Below are positions 1 through 7,862 of a stretch of DNA of 64,000 bases, in pieces. The translations under genes and the position numbers were made by a program. The stretch is taken from positions 434,001 to 498,000 of the forward strand of contig NZ_JAPWHB010000004.1 of the NCBI RefSeq assembly GCF_027214025.1, read 5' to 3'. Under the pieces are notes generated by a model. It did not search any database. It was not told the DNA's origin and was given only the letters and a program-made list of their open reading frames with translations. The first letter of the stretch is position 1. Every line of letters starts with the position of its first letter. The DNA comes from Parahoeflea alexandrii. GTDB taxonomy: Bacteria > Pseudomonadota > Alphaproteobacteria > Rhizobiales > Rhizobiaceae.

Positions 1-401
1 CGCTGCGAGATGTTGTTGCTGGTCAGGCCCAGCGGCACGAAGATGGCGAACGCCAGCCAGCCGGTCCAGATCCCCAGTTCCATGAACTCGGCCAGCATTG
101 GCGCCAGCGCGCCTTTCTCCATCACGTAAAGCACCAGGTGCAGGACGGCGTAGAGAAACGCCGCGACGCCCAGCGCGCGGCGGCGTCGCATGAGCCAATT
201 GAGCCAGCCGGCCTTGGGAAAGATCATCCTGAGCGGCGTGATCATCATCGCGATGATCATGAAACGGGCGGAAAACTCGCCGCTGGGGTGCAGCAGCCCC
301 TTGGCCGCGCCCGGATCGGAAGACAGGGCAATCATCATCGGCAGCGCCGGCAGCGCCAGAACCGCCCAGAAGAAATATCGAGAGGAGAGTATGCTTTTCA
401 C
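1..401 (-). CDS. MsrQ/YedZ-like ferric-reductase-type heme membrane protein, 3' part cut off by window edge
   Basis: The visible 133 residues are mostly hydrophobic, with segments near residues 8-24, 40-60, 70-90 and 105-125, as in the ferric-reductase-like transmembrane domain. MsrQ of that family is the b-heme subunit that passes electrons to the periplasmic methionine-sulfoxide reductase MsrP. The start is GTG at 401 with an AGGACC-type ribosome site just upstream. The gene runs out of the left edge, so the C-terminal heme-ligand helices and any neighbouring msrP cannot be seen. The family is likely; the exact member (MsrQ or another YedZ-like reductase) is inferred. Confidence 0.6.
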   Translation of the reverse strand, partial: MKSILSSRYFFWAVLALPALPMMIALSSDPGAAKGLLHPSGEFSARFMIIAMMITPLRMIFPKAGWLNWLMRRRRALGVAAFLYAVLHLVLYVMEKGALAPMLAEFMELGIWTGWLAFAIFVPLGLTSNNISQ

Positions 402-553
402 GGTTTAGGTCCTTTCCGATCTGCCTCCCAATCCGTGTTCTGGAATACGCCCGATAGCCGCCGGCTCCTAGTTAAACTCTGGTAATGAAGTTTCGGGCGC
501 CAACGCCCGCCAACACAAACGGCGCCGGCGTTTTGCGCCGGTGCCGCGTTGTT

Positions 554-577
554 GAGGGGCGGATCTCCCCGCCCCTC
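554..577 (-). terminator. hairpin downstream of the alanine symporter gene
   Basis: GAGGGGCG and CGCCCCTC arms enclose an 8-base loop, 22 bases past the symporter stop. A second GC-rich stem (CCGGCG/CGCCGG) lies at about 515-536. There is no clear T run, so this is a terminator-like or RNA-stabilising stem, not a proven intrinsic terminator. Confidence 0.4.
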
Positions 578-598
578 GTGCTTTTCCAGTCACACGAT

Positions 599-2152
599 CT
601 AGTGCTTGAACTTCTTGATCTCTCCGGCGCTCAGACGTGAGGCGTAGGACCTCAGCTCCTTCTTCACCAGACCCATCAGGAAGTAGAGGCAGAAGATGTT
701 GACCACGCTCATTGCGAAGATAGCGGCATCCGAGAAGTCGATGACCGGACCGAGGCTGGCCGCCGCTCCGATGACGATGAAGATGCAGAAGATGATCTTG
801 AACGTCAGCTCGGAGCTTTTGCCTTCGCCGAACAGATAGGTCCAGGCCTTGAGACCGTAGTAGGACCACGAAATCATCGTCGAGAAGGCAAACAGCACAA
901 CCGCGATCGCCAGCACGTAGGGGAACCAGCCGATTGCCGAACCGAACGCCGCGGAGGTCAGGGCAACGCCGCTGACATCGCCGACAGTGGCGATCGAAGA
1001 ACCGGCTTCGTTGAGCTGGTAAAGCCCGGTCGCCGGATCAACGATCAGCTGCTGCGAGATGGTAATGACCAGAGCAGTCATCGTGCAGATCACGACGGTA
1101 TCGATCAGCGGCTCGAGCAGCGAGACGAAACCTTCGGTAATCGGCTCCTTGGTCCTGACCGCCGAGTGGGCAATTGCCGCCGAACCGACACCGGCTTCGT
1201 TGGAGAATGCCGCCCGCTTGAAGCCCTGGATCAGGGCACCGACAAAGCCACCGGCAACGCCCAGGCCTGTGAAGGCGCCACCGAGGATCTGGCCGAAGGC
1301 CCAGCCGATCTTGTCGTAGTTGACCAGCAGGATGATCAGCGCCGCACCGACATAGAGAATGCCCATGAACGGAACGATCTTTTCGGTCACATTGGCGATC
1401 GACTTGATTCCGCCGACGATGACCGCAAAGACCACCGCTGCGAAGATGATGCCTGTAATCCAGCCGGGATAGTCGCCGACAATTCCGGAAATCTGGGCAT
1501 GCGCCTGATTGGCCTGGAACATGTTGCCGCCGCCGAAGGCGCCCAGAATACAGAAGATGGAGAACATGATCGCGAGGAACTTGCCGCCAGGAAGACCCAG
1601 CTCCTTGAAGCCCTTGGAGATGTAGTACATGGGACCGCCGGAAACCGTGCCATCCTCATACTCGTTTCGGTACTTCACACCGAGCGTACATTCGGTGAAC
1701 TTGGACGCCATTCCGAGCAATCCCGCAAGGATCATCCAGAATGTCGCGCCGGGGCCACCGATGCCGACGGCAACAGCCACACCGGCAATGTTGCCGAGTC
1801 CGACCGTGCCTGAAAGCGCGGTCGCAAGCGCCTGGAAGTGGCTGACTTCGCCGGCATCGTTCGGATCCGAATAGTCGCCCTTCACCAGCCCGATGGCATG
1901 ACCGAAGAAGCGAAACTGAACAAACCCGAAGTAGATTGTGAAAATCGTCGCGGCGATAACCAGCCACATGACGATCCAGGGAAAGCCAGTCCCCGGAATT
2001 GGCGCAAAGATGAGACTGACAAACGGGCCGGTGACTGCGGCAAAGATTTCATTGACCTTCTGGTCAAGCGTCATGGCTTCCTGCGCATGGGCAGCGCCGG
2101 CAAGGGCTGAAGATGCAATCGTCAACAGCATCAGTTTTCCAAGATTATTCAT
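599..2152 (-). CDS. Alanine/glycine:cation symporter (AGCS family)
   Basis: The 517-residue protein fits the AGCS (AlsT/DagA) family, which imports alanine or glycine with Na+ or H+ across the inner membrane. It has about ten hydrophobic segments, the family stretch with GLGNIAGVA early on, and a conserved NEAGVGSAAIAHS segment in the second half. The N-terminus (MNNLGKLMLL...AGAAHAQ) reads like a cleavable signal peptide. The chosen ATG at 2152 begins that segment; the frame stays open further upstream but then overlaps the stress-protein gene. That gene lies 10 bases upstream in the same direction, so the two are probably co-transcribed. The divergent Lrp-type regulator suggests amino-acid-responsive control. 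The family is firm; the substrate is inferred. Confidence 0.9.
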   Translation of the reverse strand: MNNLGKLMLLTIASSALAGAAHAQEAMTLDQKVNEIFAAVTGPFVSLIFAPIPGTGFPWIVMWLVIAATIFTIYFGFVQFRFFGHAIGLVKGDYSDPNDAGEVSHFQALATALSGTVGLGNIAGVAVAVGIGGPGATFWMILAGLLGMASKFTECTLGVKYRNEYEDGTVSGGPMYYISKGFKELGLPGGKFLAIMFSIFCILGAFGGGNMFQANQAHAQISGIVGDYPGWITGIIFAAVVFAVIVGGIKSIANVTEKIVPFMGILYVGAALIILLVNYDKIGWAFGQILGGAFTGLGVAGGFVGALIQGFKRAAFSNEAGVGSAAIAHSAVRTKEPITEGFVSLLEPLIDTVVICTMTALVITISQQLIVDPATGLYQLNEAGSSIATVGDVSGVALTSAAFGSAIGWFPYVLAIAVVLFAFSTMISWSYYGLKAWTYLFGEGKSSELTFKIIFCIFIVIGAAASLGPVIDFSDAAIFAMSVVNIFCLYFLMGLVKKELRSYASRLSAGEIKKFKH

Positions 2153-2162
2153 GATTGCCCCC

Positions 2163-2600
2163 TCAGTTGACGACTGTGACAGGCACGGACGCGTGCATGA
2201 CGAGGTTGGAGGCGGCGCTGCCGAAGATGCGCTTGGCAAATCCGCCTTCCGACGAACGGCCGACGATGATCTGCTCGGCCTTCTCTTCCTCGGCAACAGC
2301 CATCAGGATCGACGACACGTCGCCATGCCGAACCTTTCCAGTTGCCTTGATACCGGCAGCCGTCACCTTGGCCACGGCCGGATCCACGACCCGCTCCGTT
2401 GCGGTCGAGATTTCCTCTTCGCGACGCTTGTGCCGCTGGGCATTCTCCTCCGCGGTCTGGAACGAATAGGGCGACCATTCCACCACATAGACAATCATCA
2501 GCTCGCAATCGCCGATGAGTTTTGCCAGTCGCTCCGCATAGGCCAGGGCGCGTTCGCCTGACTCGTGGCCGTCAAGGCCGACAACCAGTTTTGTCGTCAT
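2163..2600 (-). CDS. Universal stress protein (UspA family)
   Basis: A 145-residue single-domain UspA-fold protein. The N-terminus KLVVGLDGHESGERAL is the usual first strand and helix. The C-terminal region carries IIVGRSSEGGFAKRIFGSAA...HASVPVTVV, which fits the G-x2-G-x9-G(S/T) ATP-binding pattern of the ATP-binding subgroup. It precedes the alanine symporter by 10 bases. Small Usp genes are often paired with secondary transporters, where they are thought to tune transport; that role is inferred here. The start at 2600 has AGAGAGGG upstream. Confidence 0.88.
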   Translation of the reverse strand: MTTKLVVGLDGHESGERALAYAERLAKLIGDCELMIVYVVEWSPYSFQTAEENAQRHKRREEEISTATERVVDPAVAKVTAAGIKATGKVRHGDVSSILMAVAEEEKAEQIIVGRSSEGGFAKRIFGSAASNLVMHASVPVTVVN

Positions 2601-2729
2601 TTCAAAGTCCCTCTCTTGTCGTTGTCGCAACCACGCCCGCTTCCGAAACAACCACTCAATACGACCAATCAAACTTCTGAAACTGGCGCTGAAATACGCA
2701 TTCCGTGCGGTTGATCCCGCACTGTAACT

Positions 2730-2767
2730 CTAGTCAAAAAGACTAGTCATTGGACCTTTTATTGGTC
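2730..2767. promoter_or_regulatory. Inverted-repeat operator candidates between the usp-symporter operon and the Lrp-type regulator
   Basis: CTAGTC-AAAAA-GACTAG at 2730-2746 is a perfect 6-5-6 inverted repeat. GACC-TTTTATT-GGTC at 2753-2767 is a second, shorter one immediately after it. The interval is AT-rich and lies between divergent genes, the usual place for autoregulating Lrp/AsnC proteins, which often bind several phased dyads. The repeats are seen directly; binding by the adjacent regulator is inferred. Confidence 0.5.
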
Positions 2768-2819
2768 TACATTCAAGACATTCGGCCAAAAATCAGGAAA
2801 TACAAGGAAAAAAGACCAG

Positions 2820-3290
2820 ATGAGAAGGAACTTGGACCCCATTGATCGCCGTATTCTCAATGAGCTGCAGGCCCATGGCAGAATGTCTATCGTTGATCTT
2901 GCCGAACGTGTGCATCTGACCAAGACCCCGTGTTCGGAACGGGTCAAACGGCTGGAGCGTGAAGGTGTCATTTCCGGCTATTGCGCCAGCATCGACCCCT
3001 CTGAAGTCGATATGGGGCATGTCATGATCGTGCATGTAAACCTGTCCAAGACCAGCGACAGTTCGCTTGACGACTTCAACCGCGCCGTGAGGTTGATCCC
3101 GGAAGTCCAGAGCTGCCTGATGATCGCTGGTCCGTTTGACTACATGCTCAAGGTCCGCACCCGCGACATCACCCAGTTCCGCGAATTGCTCGGCGAGCGC
3201 ATCAGCCAGCTGCCGTCTGTCATGCAGACCCATTCCTTTGCGGTCATGGAGTCGGTCAAGGAAACCGGCATGATCGAACTTCGGGTCTGA
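2820..3290 (+). CDS. Lrp/AsnC family transcriptional regulator
   Basis: The 156-residue protein has the two-domain Lrp layout. An N-terminal helix-turn-helix (LDPIDRRILNELQAHGRMS through CSERVKRLEREGVISGY, about residues 5-55) is followed by a RAM ligand-binding domain (about 70-145) containing VQSCLMIAGPFDYMLKVRT. The PCSERVKRLE recognition helix resembles the BkdR/PutR group, which controls amino-acid catabolism or uptake genes. It is transcribed away from the stress protein-alanine symporter pair, with dyads in the shared region. Control of that alanine-uptake pair is a natural inference; the ligand is unknown. Confidence 0.88.
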   Translation: MRRNLDPIDRRILNELQAHGRMSIVDLAERVHLTKTPCSERVKRLEREGVISGYCASIDPSEVDMGHVMIVHVNLSKTSDSSLDDFNRAVRLIPEVQSCLMIAGPFDYMLKVRTRDITQFRELLGERISQLPSVMQTHSFAVMESVKETGMIELRV

Positions 3291-3343
3291 CGCGCGATCT
3301 TGGCCGATGTCGTCCGGAACAGGTTGTTTCTCACCGGCCGTGT

Positions 3344-4531
3344 TCAGCCAGCTTGCTTCGTGCCGTAAGATAGGCCGGCGATAACGCCGCGCAGTTCCGC
3401 CAGTCCCCGCATCCGCCCGATCAGCGGATAGCCCGGATGGCTGTTCCGGCTCGCATCATCGAGCAACTCGTGACCGTGATCCGGCCGGAACGGGATCTCA
3501 CAGTCAGCTCGGCCCGCATCACGGCGGCGGCTTTCTTCTTCAAGCAGCGCCGCAACCAGATCGACCATGTCGGTATCACCGGTCAGATGCGCGGCTTCCT
3601 CGAAGGAACTGTCTGCATCCTTGCGCACATTGCGCAGATGGGCAAAGCGGATCCGGTCCGCAAATCGCCGCGCAATCGCCGGCACGTCGTTCTTCGGATT
3701 GGCCCCGAGCGAACCCGAACACAGGGTCAGCCCGTTCGCAGGACTGTCGAACGTCCCCAGAAGCCAGGCGATGTCATCGGCACAGGAGACGATGCGCGGA
3801 AGCCCGAGGATGTTCCTGGGGGGATCGTCGGGATGCACACAGAACCGCATGCCGAGTTCCTCGGCGGTGGGGATCACCTCTTCGAGGAACCGCTTGAAAT
3901 GGCTCCGCAGCTCCGCGCGGTCGATGCCCTCATAGAGCTTGAGCGCGGCCTTCAGGCCGTCGGCATCGTAACGGTCATAGGCGCCGGGCAGGCCTGCCAT
4001 CACCGAATGCATGAGTTGCGAACGGTCGTCGTCGGAGGAAGCCTGGAACCAGCTCTCGGCCTGCGCAACGACCTCCGGCAGATAATCCTGGCGCGCCTCG
4101 CCGCGGCCTAGCATGAAGAGTTCCAGCGCCGCCATCTTCGGTGCCGAGAACCGCAGGCAACTGCCGCCGCGGTCGACGGGTGCCGCAAGATCGGTGCGGG
4201 TCCAGTCGAGCAGCGGCATGAAATTGTAGCAGATCGTGAAAAGCCCCTCGGCGGCGAGGTTCGCCATCGACTGGCGGTAATTGGCAAACAGCCCCGACAG
4301 GTCGCCCTCGCCCCGCTTGATCCGCTCGTGAATCGGCAGGCTCTCGACCACCACCCACTCGAAACCCGCAGCCTCGATTTCGGCCTTGCGCCGGGCGATC
4401 GTCTCGCGGCTCCAGACCTCGCCATAGGGCACTTCGTGCAAGGCGGTCACGATCCCGCTTGCGCCGGTCTGCGCAATTTCACCGAGAGAGATCTTGTCGA
4501 GAGGGCCGTACCAGCGCCAGCTTTCCTTCAC
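3344..4531 (-). CDS. uxuA: Mannonate dehydratase
   Basis: The 395-residue protein matches the UxuA family along its length (MKESWRWYGPLDKISLGEIAQTG at the start; CVHPDDPPRNILGLPRI and LCSGSLGANPKND further on). It converts D-mannonate to 2-keto-3-deoxygluconate (KDG) in the cytoplasm with Mn2+. The HPDDPP and CSGSLG segments carry the metal and substrate ligands of the family. It is the last gene of a long minus-strand uronate operon and its start overlaps the uxuB stop by 4 bases. The length matches typical UxuA. Confidence 0.95.
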   Translation of the reverse strand: MKESWRWYGPLDKISLGEIAQTGASGIVTALHEVPYGEVWSRETIARRKAEIEAAGFEWVVVESLPIHERIKRGEGDLSGLFANYRQSMANLAAEGLFTICYNFMPLLDWTRTDLAAPVDRGGSCLRFSAPKMAALELFMLGRGEARQDYLPEVVAQAESWFQASSDDDRSQLMHSVMAGLPGAYDRYDADGLKAALKLYEGIDRAELRSHFKRFLEEVIPTAEELGMRFCVHPDDPPRNILGLPRIVSCADDIAWLLGTFDSPANGLTLCSGSLGANPKNDVPAIARRFADRIRFAHLRNVRKDADSSFEEAAHLTGDTDMVDLVAALLEEESRRRDAGRADCEIPFRPDHGHELLDDASRNSHPGYPLIGRMRGLAELRGVIAGLSYGTKQAG

Positions 4532-6009
4532 TTGATTTCCTCAACTGCTTTGCGTGCGCCATGCACGGACAGGAATTCATAAGCGCGGGCGACGGGTTGA
4601 CCGAGTTCGTCTGCCAGCCGGGAACTGAAGACATCGCGAACCCCGAGCAGCGCGGCGACCTTGAGCTCCGCTGTCGGAGCCGCATCCGAAAGGGTGCGCA
4701 ACTGGTGAGCCAGCGGATCCTTGACCTCGATCGGCTGGCCCTTCTCGTCGATGCCGCCGACGTAGCGCATCCAGCCCGCGACCGCGAGCATCAGCCCCGG
4801 GCAGGCCCTGCCCGCATCAAGATTGTCTGTGATGGTCCCGAGAATCCGCTGCGGCAGCTTCTGGCTACCGTCCATGGCGATCTGCCAGGTGCGGTGCCGG
4901 ATGGCCGGGTTGGAATACCGCTCGAACAGAGCGTCCGCATAGGCTTCGAGGTCACCCCCTTCAGGCGGCGCAAAGGATGGCATGATCTCTTCGCGCCACA
5001 GCCGCTTGACGAACGTTGCGAACACGGGATCCGCCACCGTCTCTGCGATGGTCTCATGACCGGCGAGATAGCCGAGATAGGCAAGCGAGGAATGCGTGCC
5101 GTTGAGCATCCGGAGCTTCATGTTCTCGTAGGGCGTCACATACTTCACCATCTCGGCGCCGGCGGCGGCCAGATCCGGGCGGGCGTCTGCGCCATAGGCG
5201 GGAACGAAATCGTCCTCCACCACCCATTGCCGGAAAGGCTCGCACATCACCGGTGCTTCATCGCGGTAACCGATCTTCTGCGCCAGGCGCTCGATGTCCT
5301 CGGGCTTCGTGGCCGGTGTGATCCGGTCGACCATGGTTGCCGGAAACCGCCCCTCCGCCGCGATCCAGTCGGCAAGCGACGGATCGACCTTTGCCGCCAG
5401 ATCCAGCACCGCGCGGCGGACCAGCCTGCCGTTTTCCGGAAGATTGTCGCAGGTCAGCACCGTGAAGGGCGGCAGCCCGGCGTCTCGCCGCCTTTGCAGC
5501 GCACGAACCAGGAAGCCGGGAGCAGAACGCGGCAGCGGGTTGCCGAGATCGTGAACGATATCGGGATGGTCGAAGTTAAGCTTCCCGGTCGCCGGATCAT
5601 GGCAGTAGCCCTTCTCCGTCACCGTAAGCGTGACGATGCGGATCGCCGGATCAGCCATCCGCTTGAGAACGGCTTCGGGGTCTTCAGGCGCCACCAGGAC
5701 ATCCTGCACGATCTCGATCTTGCGGAAGGTCTCGCCGCCTTCGGCATTCTGGGTCACGCAGGTATAGACGAAGTCCTGCGGGGCAAGCCGGTCGCGCGTC
5801 GACGGGCTTTGCAGGCTCACGCCGACGATGCCCCAGTCGCCGCCGGACAACCGGGCGGCATCCTCGACATAGACCGCGCCGAAAGCCCGGAAGAAGGCGC
5901 CCAGCCCGAGATGCACGATCCCCGCCCCCGGCCTCACAGCATCCGAACGGCCGAGCCTTTGATCGTCAACGCGCAAGCCAGCCTCCATCGACATTGAGGA
6001 TTGCGCCAT
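4528..6009 (-). CDS. uxuB: Fructuronate reductase / mannitol dehydrogenase family (D-mannonate oxidoreductase)
   Basis: A polyol-specific long-chain dehydrogenase of about 490 residues. It has an N-terminal NAD-binding stretch (GIVHLGLGAFFRAFGAVY) and the family block with KYVTPYENMKLRMLNGTHS, whose lysine and histidine are typical of the mannitol dehydrogenase active site. In the UxuB role it reduces D-fructuronate to D-mannonate. It sits between kduD and uxuA with overlaps on both sides, which supports this role over mannitol oxidation. The start is uncertain: ATG codons at 6009, 5994 and 5988 all lie inside the kduD 3' end and none has a clean ribosome site. Confidence 0.88.
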   Translation of the reverse strand: MAQSSMSMEAGLRVDDQRLGRSDAVRPGAGIVHLGLGAFFRAFGAVYVEDAARLSGGDWGIVGVSLQSPSTRDRLAPQDFVYTCVTQNAEGGETFRKIEIVQDVLVAPEDPEAVLKRMADPAIRIVTLTVTEKGYCHDPATGKLNFDHPDIVHDLGNPLPRSAPGFLVRALQRRRDAGLPPFTVLTCDNLPENGRLVRRAVLDLAAKVDPSLADWIAAEGRFPATMVDRITPATKPEDIERLAQKIGYRDEAPVMCEPFRQWVVEDDFVPAYGADARPDLAAAGAEMVKYVTPYENMKLRMLNGTHSSLAYLGYLAGHETIAETVADPVFATFVKRLWREEIMPSFAPPEGGDLEAYADALFERYSNPAIRHRTWQIAMDGSQKLPQRILGTITDNLDAGRACPGLMLAVAGWMRYVGGIDEKGQPIEVKDPLAHQLRTLSDAAPTAELKVAALLGVRDVFSSRLADELGQPVARAYEFLSVHGARKAVEEIK

Positions 6010-6694
6010 GAATGTACTTCGCCGCCGGCGACGCCAGGAAGACTGCCGTCTCGCCGATGTCTTCAGGTTCGCCCCAGCGCCCGGCGGGGATACGTTCGAG
6101 GATCGCCTTGTTGCGGGCCTCGTCCCTGATCAGGGCTTCGGTGTTGTTGGTCACGATGTAGCCGGGACCGATCGCATTCACATTGATGCCCTTTGCTGCC
6201 CATTCATTGGCAAGCAGCTTGGTGATGCCGGCAACGCCATGCTTGGAAGCGGTGTAGGACGGCACGCGGATCCCGCCCTGGAACGACAACAATGAGGCGA
6301 TGTTGACGATCGCGCCGGTTCCGCCACGGGCAAAGACAGCGCGCCCGAACGCCTGACAGGTGAAGAACACCGCCTTCAGGTTCACGTCCAGCACGTCGTC
6401 CCAGTCGCTCTCGGTGAAATCGACCGCGTCGTTGCGGCGGATGATCCCGGCATTGTTGACCAGAATATCGATCCGCTCGTTCGAAAACACGTCGCGTGCT
6501 GCCATCGGGTCGGCGAAATCGAGAAGCAGTTCGCGTGCATCCGTCATCTGGCTCACGGTCTCTGCGCAGGACTGGCGTCCCGCGCAGATGACGCTGGCTC
6601 CGGCCCGGCCCATCGCCAGCGCGATGGCCTGGCCGATGCCGGTGTTGGCGCCGGTCACCAGCGCCGTCTTGCCCGCGAGCGAAAATGGGCTCAC
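5966..6694 (-). CDS. kduD: 2-dehydro-3-deoxy-D-gluconate 5-dehydrogenase (short-chain dehydrogenase)
   Basis: A 242-residue classical SDR. It has the cofactor motif TGANTGIGQAIA (about 15-26), NNAGI near residue 80, a catalytic S (ASLLSF) about 14 residues before YTASK, and the C-terminal GAILNVDGGW typical of KduD. It reduces the 2,5-diketo compound made by KduI to KDG, using NADH. The stop-start overlap with kduI is 4 bases, and it runs into uxuB. The gene context removes most of the doubt about which SDR this is. Confidence 0.93.
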   Translation of the reverse strand: MSPFSLAGKTALVTGANTGIGQAIALAMGRAGASVICAGRQSCAETVSQMTDARELLLDFADPMAARDVFSNERIDILVNNAGIIRRNDAVDFTESDWDDVLDVNLKAVFFTCQAFGRAVFARGGTGAIVNIASLLSFQGGIRVPSYTASKHGVAGITKLLANEWAAKGINVNAIGPGYIVTNNTEALIRDEARNKAILERIPAGRWGEPEDIGETAVFLASPAAKYIHGAILNVDGGWLAR

Positions 6695-7515
6695 CGCAGG
6701 TCTCCCATCGCCACCATGTCCATGTCGGTGAAATCGACATTGTCGCCGGCCATGGCCCAGCAGAAGGTGTAGGCCCCGGTGCCCGCACCGCAGTGGATCG
6801 ACCAGGGCGGCGAGATCACAGCATCCTCGTTCGCCATCACGATGTGGCGGGTTTCATCCGGCCGGCCCATGATGTGGAAAACGCGCTGCTCCGGCCCCAT
6901 GTCGAAATAGAGATAGGCTTCCATGCGCCGGTCATGCAGGTGGGCCGGCATGGTGTTCCAGACCGAGCCCGGCGCAAACTGGGTGTAGCCCATCAGCAAC
7001 TGGCAGCTCTCGGCCACCTCGGGATGCAGGAACTGCAGGATGACGCGCTCGTTCGAGGTTTCCGCTGATCCCATTTCCACCCGCCGCGCGTCCTCGATCC
7101 GGATCAGCTTGCTCGGGCACTTTCGGTGCGCCGGAGCCGACAGGATGTAGAACCGGCCACCGCCGGAAAACGTCACCGGTCCCGAACCCATGCCGAGATA
7201 GAGCACATCGCCGCGGTTGACGGTGTAGTCGGTGCCACCGGCCGAAACCGTTCCCGTGTCGCCGACATTGAGAATGCCCATCTCCCGCCGCTCGAGAATG
7301 GTTGCCGTGCCGCATTCCTTGACATGGTCGAGGGTCAGCTTTCCCGCACCCGGAACCGCACCGCCCAGGATAAGGCGGTCGTAGTGGGTGTAGACCAGCC
7401 GGATTTCGCCATCGGCAAACAGCCCGCCGGCGTGAAAATGCGACCGCAGTCCCGCCGTGTCGAGGCCTTTGGCCGTGGCTGGATCGATGGCGTGCCGGGT
7501 TTCAACCGTCAGCAT
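6691..7515 (-). CDS. kduI: 5-dehydro-4-deoxy-D-glucuronate isomerase
   Basis: The 274-residue protein is recognisable as KduI throughout (IRLVYTHYDRLILGGAVP; EMGILNVGDTGTVSAGG; PAHLHDRRMEAYLYFD; SPPWSIHCGAGTGAY). The histidines and glutamate in HLHDRRME and the later SIHCG histidine are the Zn2+ ligands of this double cupin. It interconverts 5-keto-4-deoxyuronate and 2,5-diketo-3-deoxygluconate, the step between KdgF and KduD. It overlaps kduD by 4 bases and follows kdgF by 13, inside one minus-strand operon. Confidence 0.96.
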   Translation of the reverse strand: MLTVETRHAIDPATAKGLDTAGLRSHFHAGGLFADGEIRLVYTHYDRLILGGAVPGAGKLTLDHVKECGTATILERREMGILNVGDTGTVSAGGTDYTVNRGDVLYLGMGSGPVTFSGGGRFYILSAPAHRKCPSKLIRIEDARRVEMGSAETSNERVILQFLHPEVAESCQLLMGYTQFAPGSVWNTMPAHLHDRRMEAYLYFDMGPEQRVFHIMGRPDETRHIVMANEDAVISPPWSIHCGAGTGAYTFCWAMAGDNVDFTDMDMVAMGDLR

Positions 7516-7528
7516 GGAAACTCTCCCT

Positions 7529-7855
7529 TCAGGGGTTAGGCGTCAGAAAATCGTCGCGCCGCGGCGCGAACGTGTCGATCAGGGTTCCGGGTTCCAAGCA
7601 ACGGCAGCCATGCACCGCGTTGGACGGAATGACGAAGCTGTCGCCCGGAGCAACCTCGAATTCCTCGTCCGCAACGCAGAACACGAACCGCCCGGACTGG
7701 ACATAGGTCGACTGCACATGCGGATGGCTGTGCAGCTTGCCCTCCGCACCTTCCGCCTGGAACCGGAAGGCCACTACCATCAGTTCCGGACTGTCGCTGA
7801 GCACCTGCCGCCTGACGCCGGGATCGGCCTGAACCTCGGGAAAACACTTGATCAT
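7529..7855 (-). CDS. kdgF: Cupin protein, KdgF-type unsaturated uronate ring-opening enzyme
   Basis: A 108-residue single cupin. The metal-binding motif HSHPHVQSTYVQSGRF (about 42-57) and the second motif GDSFVIPSNAVHGCRCLE (about 72-89) are both complete. KdgF proteins of this size linearise 4,5-unsaturated galacturonate or glucuronate released by polysaccharide lyases, producing the substrate of KduI. The position directly upstream of kduI is the classic context. The fold is certain; the KdgF assignment rests on length, motif spacing and context. Its presence implies growth on lyase products of pectin, ulvan or a similar polyuronide. Confidence 0.85.
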   Translation of the reverse strand: MIKCFPEVQADPGVRRQVLSDSPELMVVAFRFQAEGAEGKLHSHPHVQSTYVQSGRFVFCVADEEFEVAPGDSFVIPSNAVHGCRCLEPGTLIDTFAPRRDDFLTPNP

Positions 7856-7862
7856 GGGGACC

